DNA from: CAZVIK01 sp964627045
GTDB taxonomy: Bacteria; Acidobacteriota; Terriglobia; Bryobacterales; Bryobacteraceae
Reading direction: 5' to 3'
Assembly: GCA_964627045.1 (NCBI GenBank)
Contig: CAZVIK010000096.1
Span: 1 to 13,943, forward strand
DNA: 13,943 nucleotides
Part shown: in pieces, positions 5,935 through 12,388 of the stretch
Layout of the letters: the number at the start of each line of letters is the position of its first letter
Position numbering within the stretch: position 1 is the first letter of the stretch
Translations under genes and position numbers: made by a program
Notes under the pieces: model-generated
Seen by the model: the letters and a program-made list of their open reading frames with translations, nothing else
Database searches by the model: none
Told to the model about the DNA's origin: nothing

Positions 5935-6011
5935 TCACCCGGCCAGGGGCATGCCGCCGGCGGGCCGCACGATCTGGACGAAATGCCTGGCGCGGGTCAA
6001 ACCGACCCTGA
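5935..6011 (-). pseudogene. Possible tail of an SF1 helicase-like gene cut by the IS21 element
   Basis: Immediately outside the inferred IS21 terminus the minus strand reads RVGLTRARHFVQIV...MPLAG followed by TGA. VGLTRAR followed by a hydrophobic strand is like motif VI of UvrD/RecB-type helicases. With only about 25 residues this could be chance. Confidence 0.2.
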
Positions 6012-6016
6012 TGTCA

Positions 6017-6063
6017 AGGGCGGAGTAAAAGGGAACCACCGGGGCGGCGGAAAAGGGGACCAC
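6017..6063. repeat. Two tandem 23-nt terminal repeats of the IS21 remnant
   Basis: Units 6017-6039 and 6041-6063 differ at four positions and are one base apart; both contain GGGCGG...AAAAGGG...ACCAC. In IS21-family elements such repeats at the ends are transposase (IstA) binding sites. Confidence 0.7.
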
Positions 6064-6092
6064 TCTCAGCCTTGCCAAGAGGAGGAGAACGG

Positions 6093-6175
6093 GCGGTTTG
6101 GGGCCGCCTGGAGCGAAGCCCTGCGAGGCCGTAGGCCGAGCGTTTAGCGCGTAGCGGAAGGCGGCCCCAAACCGC
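6093..6175. repeat. 16-bp perfect inverted repeat with a 51-nt centre
   Basis: GCGGTTTGGGGCCGCC (6093-6108) is matched exactly by its reverse complement at 6160-6175. The centre is full of short echoes (GAGGCC...AGGCCGAG, AGCGTTTAGCGCGTAGCGG). It would fold into a strong stem on either strand. It lies between the istB tail and the IS21 terminal repeats; it may be the istB terminator, part of the IS end, or an independent REP-like repeat. Confidence 0.75.
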
Positions 6176-6318
6176 GGGCGCGCACCCACGGGGCTTCCGG
6201 CTCCTGTCGGCTGCTCGCTTCTGCTTGCTGGTATTCAGCCGGTAACTGTCGCCGTTCATCTCCAGGATGTGGACGTGGTGCGTCAGCCGGTCCAGCAGCG
6301 CTCCCGTCAGCCGCTCGT

Positions 6319-6474
6319 TTGAGCCGGGCAGCGCAACTCCTTCTGCTGAGCCAGCTTAGCGCCAAAGAGGTCGCCCACGAAGCCGGCTTCCGCTCCGTGA
6401 GCCGTTTCGTGCCGGCGTTCAAGCGCACCTTTGGGGCCACGCCACACCGGTACAGGCGGATCGGGGAGCGCTGA
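6319..6474 (+). pseudogene. AraC-family regulator, 3' fragment
   Basis: The frame LSRAAQLLLLSQLSAKEVAH, EAGFRSVSRFVPAFKRTFGA, TPHRYRRIGER-stop is the second helix-turn-helix of an AraC/XylS-type DNA-binding domain, with its usual GF.S.S.F...FK..FG.TP..YR pattern and a natural stop. The N-terminal sensing region and first HTH are gone, and there is no start codon. The 5' break coincides with the break in istB, so a deletion joined the two genes. Confidence 0.75.
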
Positions 6475-6640
6475 GAGACACGACGATGGGCCGGCGCCCC
6501 GGCCGCGTGCGGATTCGACCTTTTCTTTTCAGCTGTTTTGCCGAGTCCGCCCGGCGGCGGCGGAGTGCCCGCCGCAAACCCGCAGTGCGCGCACTGCAGC
6601 GCGATGGGTGTGCACAGACGCCGACGGCGGGGCGGGGAGT
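6475..6640. other. Non-coding stretch upstream of the rimP promoter
   Basis: No gene seen on either strand; long open frames here are GC-driven. The notable item is the palindrome at 6582-6597, listed separately. Confidence 0.5.
6582..6597. promoter_or_regulatory. 16-bp perfect palindrome, candidate operator
   Basis: GCAGTGCGCGCACTGC is its own reverse complement. It ends 47 bp before the TATAAT of the rimP promoter, a distance suitable for an upstream activator or repressor dimer. GC-rich palindromes also arise by chance, and no bound protein can be named. Confidence 0.35.
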
Positions 6641-6644
6641 TCTG

Positions 6645-6650
6645 TATAAT
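6645..6650 (+). promoter_or_regulatory. -10 element of the rimP-nusA-infB operon promoter
   Basis: Perfect TATAAT with TG directly before it, standing out from very GC-rich surroundings. Transcription would start at about 6657 and give a leader of about 65 nt ahead of rimP. No clear -35 is present around 6622-6627. Confidence 0.6.
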
Positions 6651-6674
6651 CAGAGGTAGGTGTCGAGCGCCGGG

Positions 6675-6697
6675 AGTGGGCGAAAGCCCACTTTTTT
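6675..6697 (+). terminator. rimP leader hairpin with T-run (attenuator-like)
   Basis: Stem AGTGGGC/GCCCACT (6675-6681 with 6686-6692), a GAAA tetraloop, and six Ts (6692-6697). It lies between the promoter and rimP and so would act on the operon itself. Leader terminators ahead of rimP-nusA operons are known; in E. coli NusA takes part in feedback control of its operon. Alternatively it ends transcripts entering from upstream. Confidence 0.75.
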
Positions 6698-6720
6698 GTT
6701 GAGCGTGGGTTTTCGGGACC

Positions 6721-7185
6721 ATGAGGGAAGCAACGCTGGAAAAGGTCAGGCAGATCGCCCATCGGGTCGGTGACTCCGAAGGGATTGAGATCGTTGACGT
6801 TGAGCTGACCGGCGGAGGCGGCGGGCGGCTCCTGCGAATCTACATCGACAAACCCGGCGGGGTCACCCATGCCGACTGCGAGAACGTTTCGCAGCAGGTG
6901 GGCACGATCCTCGACGTGGAGGATGCCGTGCCCGGCGGGCGTTACCGGCTGGAAGTGAGCAGCCCGGGTGTGGAGCGCCGCTTGAGCCGCCCGGAAGACT
7001 TCGTGAGGTTCCACGGCCGCAAAGCGAAGATCGTCCTGCGGGAACCTGCCGGCGGCCGGCGCCACTGGGAAGGCGTGCTGATGGGTTGCACCGGCGGCGT
7101 GCTCACGCTGGAGGCGGCTCCCGGGCAAAGCATGGCGATTCAACTGGACGACATCCAGAGGGCCAACCTGAAGTTCGAGTGGTAG
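6721..7185 (+). CDS. rimP: Ribosome maturation factor RimP
   Basis: Assists late assembly of the 30S ribosomal subunit, acting near S12 and S19. 154 residues, the normal size. The N-terminal alpha/beta domain shows EGIEIVDVELTGGGGGRLLR, IYIDKPGGVTHADCENVS and the signature YRLEVSSPGVERRL; the C-terminal SH3-like domain covers about residues 90-154 (GRKAKIVLREPAGG, VLTLEAAPGQ, IQRANLKFEW). GGGA precedes the ATG at weak spacing. It is the first gene of the operon, 9 bp upstream of nusA, and follows the leader hairpin. Confidence 0.96.
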   Translation: MREATLEKVRQIAHRVGDSEGIEIVDVELTGGGGGRLLRIYIDKPGGVTHADCENVSQQVGTILDVEDAVPGGRYRLEVSSPGVERRLSRPEDFVRFHGRKAKIVLREPAGGRRHWEGVLMGCTGGVLTLEAAPGQSMAIQLDDIQRANLKFEW

Positions 7186-7194
7186 TTCACCAAC

Positions 7195-8712
7195 ATGGCG
7201 GAAAGAAGGAACGACTTGGGAACGATCTATCAGTCTATTGAGATCCTCAGCAAAGAGAAGGGCATCGACCCGCAGATCGTGCTGGATGCGGTGAAAGACG
7301 CCATGCTGGCCGCCGCGCGGAAGCACTACCACACCGAAGAGGACATGATCGCCGACTTCGACCGCCAGACGGGCGCGATTCAAATCTACGCGGTCCGTTC
7401 CGTGGTCGAGACCGTGGAGAACCCGGGCTCCGAGATGACGCTGGAACAGGCCCGCCGGCTGGACCCGGCCGCGGAAATCGGCTCACAGGTACGGATTCCC
7501 AAGCCCACCGATCTGTTGGGCCGCATTTCGGCGCAGACGGCCAAACAAGTGATCCTGCAAAAGGTGCGGGAAGCCGAGCGCGAGACCATGTACCAGGAGT
7601 ATTCCGGACGCGTGGGCGAACTGGTGCACTGCGCCGTGAAGCGTTTCGAGGGCTCCGACATCGTGGTGGACTTGGGCAAGACCGAGGCGCGGCTTCCGAA
7701 GAAGGAGCAGTCGCGGCTGGAGAGCTTCAGCGTCGGGGAGCGCGTTCGCTGCGTCATCCGTAGCGTCGAAAAGACGGGGAAGAACGCCGGGCTGATCGTT
7801 TCGCGGGCGGCGCCGGAACTGGTCATGCGGCTGTTCGAGCAGGAAGTGCCGGAGATTTACGACAACACGGTCGTCATCAAGGCGTGCGCGCGCGAGGCGG
7901 GCGAGCGGACTAAGATCGCGGTCTTCAGCCGCGACCGGGACGTCGATTGCGTCGGCGCCTGCGTGGGCATGAAGGGGATGCGGGTTCAGTCGATCATACG
8001 CGAGTTGCGCGGCGAGAAGATCGACATCATCGAGTACTCCGACGACCCGGTTGCGTTCGCCACCCACGCCCTGAGTCCGGCCAAGATCTCTCGCGTGACG
8101 GTGGTGGATGCTTCGGATCATCACATGGAAGTGGTGGTGGACGACTCTCAGCTTTCGCTGGCCATCGGCAAAAAGGGGCAGAATGTGCGCCTTTGCGCCA
8201 AGTTGATGAACTGGAAGATCGACATCAAGAGCGAGGAAGAAAAGCGCCAGGAAGTCGAAAGCGCGATGGCGGCGCTGGTGGTGCCCGGCGCTCCGGTGTC
8301 GGTGCTTCTCGAGCACGGGCTGACCGAGAAGATCGTGGAGCGGCTGGCCGAAGCGGGCATCGGGACGGTGGAGTCGCTCGGGTCGATGACCCCGGAACAA
8401 CTGGAAGAGATCAACGACATTGGGCCGAAGACCGTCGAGCGAATCCAGGTTGCCGTCAACAGCTACTATCAGCAGTTCGAAGATGCCATGACGGGCGATT
8501 CGGGGACCGCGGCCGGCGCGACCCGTCCCGCCGACGAGGCCGCGTCCGTCTCCGCCCCGGAGGCCGGTGCCAGTGGACCCGCGCCCGGCGTCGAGGCGCC
8601 GGCGGAGGCGGCGGACCTGCAGTCCGACGAGGCGGAAACCGTGCCGGATGCCGCCGGCGGCGGCTCCATTGGCGGGGCAGGGGAATCTGATACGATAAAG
8701 GACTCAGCGTGA
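7195..8712 (+). CDS. nusA: Transcription termination/antitermination factor NusA
   Basis: RNA-polymerase-binding factor that modulates pausing, intrinsic and Rho-dependent termination and antitermination. Of 505 residues: N-terminal RNAP-binding domain (1-130), S1 domain (about 137-204; GELVHCAVKRFEGSDIVVDL), KH1 with VGMKGMRVQ (257-265), KH2 with IGKKGQNVR (324-332), and one helix-hairpin-helix region (about 365-430; LEEINDIGPKTVERIQ). The last 70 residues are low-complexity Ala/Gly/Glu/Pro, probably disordered; the second acidic repeat of E. coli NusA is not recognisable. ATG 7195 is family-like (MAERRNDLGTIYQSIEIL) but has no Shine-Dalgarno, so coupling to rimP translation is likely. Confidence 0.97.
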   Translation: MAERRNDLGTIYQSIEILSKEKGIDPQIVLDAVKDAMLAAARKHYHTEEDMIADFDRQTGAIQIYAVRSVVETVENPGSEMTLEQARRLDPAAEIGSQVRIPKPTDLLGRISAQTAKQVILQKVREAERETMYQEYSGRVGELVHCAVKRFEGSDIVVDLGKTEARLPKKEQSRLESFSVGERVRCVIRSVEKTGKNAGLIVSRAAPELVMRLFEQEVPEIYDNTVVIKACAREAGERTKIAVFSRDRDVDCVGACVGMKGMRVQSIIRELRGEKIDIIEYSDDPVAFATHALSPAKISRVTVVDASDHHMEVVVDDSQLSLAIGKKGQNVRLCAKLMNWKIDIKSEEEKRQEVESAMAALVVPGAPVSVLLEHGLTEKIVERLAEAGIGTVESLGSMTPEQLEEINDIGPKTVERIQVAVNSYYQQFEDAMTGDSGTAAGATRPADEAASVSAPEAGASGPAPGVEAPAEAADLQSDEAETVPDAAGGGSIGGAGESDTIKDSA

Positions 8713-8830
8713 GCTTCCTTGGGGCGTACCGGTGTCTCGGTCGGGGATGGAAAGGCGGGTTGTGCTCTGCCACCCTGGTGACGTTTTGCGCATTGGCGGA
8801 TGGTAGAGACAGGTGAGCGTAGCGGTATCT
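8713..8830. other. Gap between nusA and infB where ylxR is usually found
   Basis: About 100-118 bases with no open frame resembling YlxR or a ribosomal L7Ae-like protein, which often sit at this place in other bacteria. I see no terminator; infB is probably cotranscribed with nusA. AGGTGAG at 8811-8817 is the only ribosome-binding-like sequence, 13 nt before the ATG at 8831 and overlapping the alternative GTG at 8813. Confidence 0.5.
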
Positions 8831-11668
8831 ATGGGTAAGATCCGGATCAACGAGCTGGCCAGGGAGCTGGAAGTCAAGCCGCATCGAATTCTCGAGCTGC
8901 TCCCCGAGTTCGGCGTCACCGAGAAGAAGACGCATTCCAGTTCCGTTGACGACGACGTCGCCGACAAGCTGAGGCGGCACTTCGGCGTAGCGGTAGCCGC
9001 GCCCGAACGGGCGGACGAAGAACCCTCCCCCGCGGCGGCGCCGGAGGTCCAGGCGGCCCCCCGGGTCGAGCGTGCCGGGGCCGTTCCCGCCGAATTGCCC
9101 GCAGGTCAGGAAGTCGGCGCTGAGAGCGCGGAAGTGACGGAGGCCTCACCCGGCGAAGTGGCCGCACCGGTCCCTGCGGCTGAGGCAAGCCTGCCGGGTG
9201 TTGCGGCTGGCCGTACGGCGCCGCAAAGACTCAGGCCGCCACTGGCGGGCACACGACCCGCCGCCGTCGAGCCGGTGGTGGCGCAACCGGCTGCGCCGGT
9301 GGTTGAAGCCGCTCCGCCGCCTCCGCCCGCCCGCCCGCTGGAGATTCCTGCGAGGCCGGTGCCCACAGGTCCGAGGCCCGGTCAGATCTTGACGGGTCCC
9401 AGGCAGCCCCTGCCGCCGACGGTGCCGGATTTGCCGGCCGCGAGGCCCGTTGCCGCTCGGCCGCCCGCCGCAAGGCCGGCGGCTCCCGTCGTGCGGCCCC
9501 AGGCCAACTCCGGTTTAGCCGGGCAACCGGTGGCGCGTCCGGTGGTTCCGCCACGCCCCGATCTTGTGGCGCGTCTGATGCAGCCCAAGGCGGTCCCCGG
9601 CCAGCCTCAACCGAGATCTCCCCGCCCGGCTTCGACCCCCATTCCGGGACAGCCGATTTATCGTGGGCCCATCCGCCCCGGCCAAACGATCCGGCCCGCG
9701 GGCGCTCCGGGCCGGCCGCTCCGGGGCAGGACCACCCATCCGACATCGGCGGGCCGGCTGGAAGCGGCGCCCGTCGTCCCGGTCGAGCAGCGCCGTCCCG
9801 GCGACCGACGGCCGGCGGCCAGGGCCACCGACCGCGACCGGCAGGTCGAGCGCGAGGAGAGGACGCAGCGGCCCGCCTACCGGCGCGAAGCCGAGCAAGT
9901 GGTGGCGGCGAACACCGACATCGTTATTGCCGAAGGCGTTACCGTCAAGGAGTTGTCCGAAAAGCTGGGCATTAAGGCCAACCTGGTGATCAAGAAGCTG
10001 TTCGGGCGGAAGATTTTCGCCACGATCAATCAGACGCTGGACGTCAAGCTGGCCATGGATTTGGCCAAGGAGTTCGGCGCGAAGGTGGACACGGTCAGCT
10101 TCGAACAGGAAGCGGTGCAGGAGGTGGAGCAGGCCGAGGGCGAGAAGGATCTCACCCGGCGCGCTCCGGTGGTGACCGTCATGGGGCACGTCGACCACGG
10201 CAAGACGTCGTTGCTCGACGCCATCCGCGAGAGCAACGTGGCCGAGCGCGAGGCCGGAGGCATCACGCAGCACATCGGCGCTTACAGCGTCCAGAAGAAC
10301 AACCAGAGGATCGTGTTCATCGACACCCCTGGTCACGAAGCGTTCACCCGGATGCGGGCGCGCGGCGCCAAGGTGACCGACATCGTAGTCCTGGTGGTGG
10401 CCGCCGACGATGGCGTCATGCCGCAGACTCTGGAAGCGATCGACCACGCCCGAGCCGCCGGAGTGCCGATCATCGTCGCCATCAACAAGATCGACAAGCC
10501 GGAGGCGCAGCCCGAGCGCATCAAGCAACAGCTTTCCGACCGCGGCCTGCTGCCCGAGGACTGGGGCGGGGAGACGGTCATGGTTCCGGTCTCGGCGCGG
10601 ACGAAACAGAACCTGGACCTGTTGCTGGAGATGGTTCTCCTGGTGGCCGACATGCAGGACCTGAAGGCCAACCCATCGCGCCCGGCCATGGGCAACGTGC
10701 TTGAAGCGGAGTTGGACCGGCAGCGCGGGCCGGTGGCCACGGTACTGGTGCAGAACGGAACGCTGGCGGTGGGAGACTACTTCATCTGCGGATCGGTTTT
10801 CGGCAAGGTTCGCGCCATGTACGATCACCGCGGCGAACAGGTGCGGCAGGCGGGGCCATCGACGCCGGTCGAGGTCCTCGGCCTGGACTCCTTGCCGGAG
10901 GTCGGCGACACCTTCCAGGTAGTGACCGATACGGCCAAGGCCAAACAGATCGTCATCTACCGCGAAGCCAAGGCGCGCGAACAGGCGATGGCGCGGACGG
11001 GCCGCCTGACCCTGGACCAGTTGCACGACCAGATCAAGAGCGGCGAGGTGAAGGAACTGCCGATTATCCTCAAGACCGACGTCAGCGGCACGGCGGAGGT
11101 TTTGGGCGACGTCCTCCAGAAGCTCACGACGGAAAAGGTACGCGTGCGCGTACTGCATTCCAGCGTCGGAGCGATCACCGAGACCGACGTGTTGCTGGCC
11201 TCGGCCTCCAACGCCGTCGTGATCGGGTTCAACGTGCGCCCGGAAAAGTCGGCCGTGCAGCTTTCCGAGCAGGAGAAGGTGGACATCCGGCTGCACACGA
11301 TCATCTACGAGTTGGTGGATGAGATGAAGCGGGCGATGACCGGTCTGCTCGAGCCGGTTTACAAGGAAGTCTACAAGGGCCGTGCGGAGATTCGCGAGGT
11401 GTTCCGCATCAGCAAGGTGGGCAACGTGGCGGGTTGTCTCGTGCAGGACGGCACCATCACGCGCGACAGCGCGGTACGGCTGCTGCGCGACAATATCGTC
11501 GTCCACACGGGCAAGGTCAGTTCGCTGCGGCGGTTCAAGAACGACGCCAGCGAAGTTCGTAGCGGCCAGGAGTGCGGGATCACGCTCGAGAATTTCGGCG
11601 ACTTCAAGCCCAACGACATTCTTGAAGCCTTCGTGACCGAGCGGGTGGCCGTCGAGGCCCTGGTTTAA
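8831..11668 (+). CDS. infB: Translation initiation factor IF-2
   Basis: GTPase that brings initiator fMet-tRNA to the 30S subunit and promotes 50S joining. 945 residues: N-terminal IF2_N domain (MGKIRINELARELEVKPHRI), a long Pro/Ala/Arg/Val-rich linker (about 60-360), a second IF2_N domain (about 370-420; VTVKELSEKLGIKANLVIKK), then the G domain with G1 GHVDHGKT (452-459), G3 DTPGH (498-502) and G4 NKID (552-555), followed by domains II-IV ending in NFGDFKPNDILEAFVTERVA. The ATG at 8831 starts exactly where the family does; GTG 8813 would add MSVAVS and is a possible alternative. The linker is full of ARP/RPV/PAA repeats, probably unstructured. Confidence 0.97.
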   Translation: MGKIRINELARELEVKPHRILELLPEFGVTEKKTHSSSVDDDVADKLRRHFGVAVAAPERADEEPSPAAAPEVQAAPRVERAGAVPAELPAGQEVGAESAEVTEASPGEVAAPVPAAEASLPGVAAGRTAPQRLRPPLAGTRPAAVEPVVAQPAAPVVEAAPPPPPARPLEIPARPVPTGPRPGQILTGPRQPLPPTVPDLPAARPVAARPPAARPAAPVVRPQANSGLAGQPVARPVVPPRPDLVARLMQPKAVPGQPQPRSPRPASTPIPGQPIYRGPIRPGQTIRPAGAPGRPLRGRTTHPTSAGRLEAAPVVPVEQRRPGDRRPAARATDRDRQVEREERTQRPAYRREAEQVVAANTDIVIAEGVTVKELSEKLGIKANLVIKKLFGRKIFATINQTLDVKLAMDLAKEFGAKVDTVSFEQEAVQEVEQAEGEKDLTRRAPVVTVMGHVDHGKTSLLDAIRESNVAEREAGGITQHIGAYSVQKNNQRIVFIDTPGHEAFTRMRARGAKVTDIVVLVVAADDGVMPQTLEAIDHARAAGVPIIVAINKIDKPEAQPERIKQQLSDRGLLPEDWGGETVMVPVSARTKQNLDLLLEMVLLVADMQDLKANPSRPAMGNVLEAELDRQRGPVATVLVQNGTLAVGDYFICGSVFGKVRAMYDHRGEQVRQAGPSTPVEVLGLDSLPEVGDTFQVVTDTAKAKQIVIYREAKAREQAMARTGRLTLDQLHDQIKSGEVKELPIILKTDVSGTAEVLGDVLQKLTTEKVRVRVLHSSVGAITETDVLLASASNAVVIGFNVRPEKSAVQLSEQEKVDIRLHTIIYELVDEMKRAMTGLLEPVYKEVYKGRAEIREVFRISKVGNVAGCLVQDGTITRDSAVRLLRDNIVVHTGKVSSLRRFKNDASEVRSGQECGITLENFGDFKPNDILEAFVTERVAVEALV

Positions 11669-11670
11669 AC

Positions 11671-11699
11671 GGGAGGTTCGCGCGGCCTTCACGGCGCGC
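11671..11699 (+). promoter_or_regulatory. Distant Shine-Dalgarno and small hairpin before ylxP
   Basis: GGGAGG (11671-11676) is a strong ribosome-binding sequence but lies 31 nt before the ylxP ATG, with no in-frame start codon in between. GCGCG (11680-11684) can pair with CGCGC (11695-11699), and this hairpin would bring the site closer to the start codon. It may equally be unrelated GC-rich pairing. Confidence 0.3.
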
Positions 11700-11707
11700 C
11701 GCCTGCG

Positions 11708-11995
11708 ATGCCGGCCATTGGAGTGCTGACCCTGGAGCTTCGGCTGGAGGAGTCGCACACGCTGAAGGACAAACGGCAAGTCGTACAGGGGCTCAAAGAC
11801 CGGCTGCGCCGGAAGTTCAACGTGGCCGTGGCCGAGATCGGCTACCAGGAGCTCTGGCAAAGGGCGCTGGTGGCGGTGGCGACCGTGTCCGGCGATCGCG
11901 TCCACGCCCGGCAGGTGTTGGATGGGGTCGAGAAGGAAGCTTCGCTGGTTCTCGGAGCCTCCCTGGTGGACGCCGGCGTCGAGTGGTTGGAGTAG
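11708..11995 (+). CDS. ylxP: DUF503 family protein YlxP
   Basis: 95-residue conserved protein found between infB and rbfA in many bacteria; the biochemical role is not settled, and the conserved position suggests ribosome- or RNA-related work. Family marks: IGVLTLELRLEESHTLKDKR, GLKDRLRRKFNVAVAEIG, and QELWQRALVAVATVSGD. The expected order infB-ylxP-rbfA supports the call. ATG 11708 gives the normal N-terminus. It ends 6 bp before rbfA. Confidence 0.92.
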   Translation: MPAIGVLTLELRLEESHTLKDKRQVVQGLKDRLRRKFNVAVAEIGYQELWQRALVAVATVSGDRVHARQVLDGVEKEASLVLGASLVDAGVEWLE

Positions 11996-12001
11996 GGATT
12001 T

Positions 12002-12388
12002 TTGGACCAGCATCGTACACAACGCGTGTCGGAGGCGATCCGGGAGGAACTCTACGAGATCGTTTCCTACGAAATGTCGGACCCGCGAATCGGCGCGGTG
12101 GACATTACCGAGGTCCTTGTGTCCCCCGACATGCGTCACGCACGGGTGCGCTTGCATCTGGGAAGCGACGAAACGGTCCGCCAAAATACCTTGCAGGCAT
12201 TGGGGGGCGCACGGCATTTCCTGCGCAGGGAATTGGCAGAACGGCTGCGGCTGTACCGGGTTCCGGAATTGCATTTCGAAGCCGACCTGGAGACCAGTTC
12301 TGATGCCCGGCTGGAGAACCTGCTGCGGCGGGCGCGCAAAGGGCGTTTGCGGCCTGGCCTGGACGATCAAAAAAGTTCTTTAGAATGA
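12002..12388 (+). CDS. rbfA: 30S ribosome-binding factor RbfA
   Basis: Single KH-fold protein that binds the pre-30S subunit near the 16S rRNA 5' helix and promotes its maturation. 128 residues with the family pattern: RTQRVSEAIREELYEIVSYE, DPRIGAVDITEVLVSPDMRH, ARVRLHLG, and HFLRRELAERLRLYRVPEL. The start is TTG at 12002 (reads MDQHRTQRVSE), preceded by AGGGA a few bases upstream; no ATG is available. Its TGA overlaps the ATG of the next gene (ATGA), implying translational coupling. Confidence 0.95.
   Translation: MDQHRTQRVSEAIREELYEIVSYEMSDPRIGAVDITEVLVSPDMRHARVRLHLGSDETVRQNTLQALGGARHFLRRELAERLRLYRVPELHFEADLETSSDARLENLLRRARKGRLRPGLDDQKSSLE

Larger units (their letters stand above)
6012..6319 (-). 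mobile_element. IS21-family element remnant (one end plus istB tail)
   Basis: The plus strand from 6012 starts TGTCAAGGGCGG, fitting the 5'-TG...CA-3' ends of IS21 elements. Two direct copies of a 23-nt unit follow (6017-6039 and 6041-6063; 19 of 23 identical, each ending CCAC after an A4-G3 tract), as expected of the multiple terminal repeats in this family. Next come a long inverted repeat and the 3' end of istB. istA, most of istB and the other end are missing, so the element cannot move by itself. Confidence 0.65.
6014..6319 (-). pseudogene. istB: istB (IS21 helper ATPase) C-terminal fragment
   Basis: The minus-strand frame begins NERLTGALLDRLTHHVHILE then MNGDSYRLNTSKQKR, which is the C-terminal end of IstB, the AAA+ partner of the IS21 transposase. 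The ATPase core (Walker A and B) is absent. After about residue 40 the frame runs through the inverted repeat to a stop at 6014 and has no family likeness. The break at 6319 coincides with the start of AraC-like sequence on the opposite strand. Confidence 0.75.

Noticed and set aside
5735..5938. Minus-strand open frame containing GRGGRIRTCDLLRPRQ
   Set aside because: It is the reverse-strand translation of the same tRNA, a frequent database artefact.
5827..6147. Open frame reading RGVAQPGSAFALGARGRRFE
   Set aside because: This is the well-known spurious translation of a tRNA gene (copy 2 at 5836-5912), not a protein.
9010..9900. Possible separate gene or inserted low-complexity segment inside infB
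   Set aside because: The Pro/Ala-rich stretch is in frame between two IF2_N domains and matches the long disordered linkers common in IF2; it is part of infB.
9515..12370. 951-codon open frame on the minus strand opposite infB, ylxP and rbfA
   Set aside because: It spans three well-identified plus-strand genes and reads as Arg/His/Leu-rich shadow sequence.
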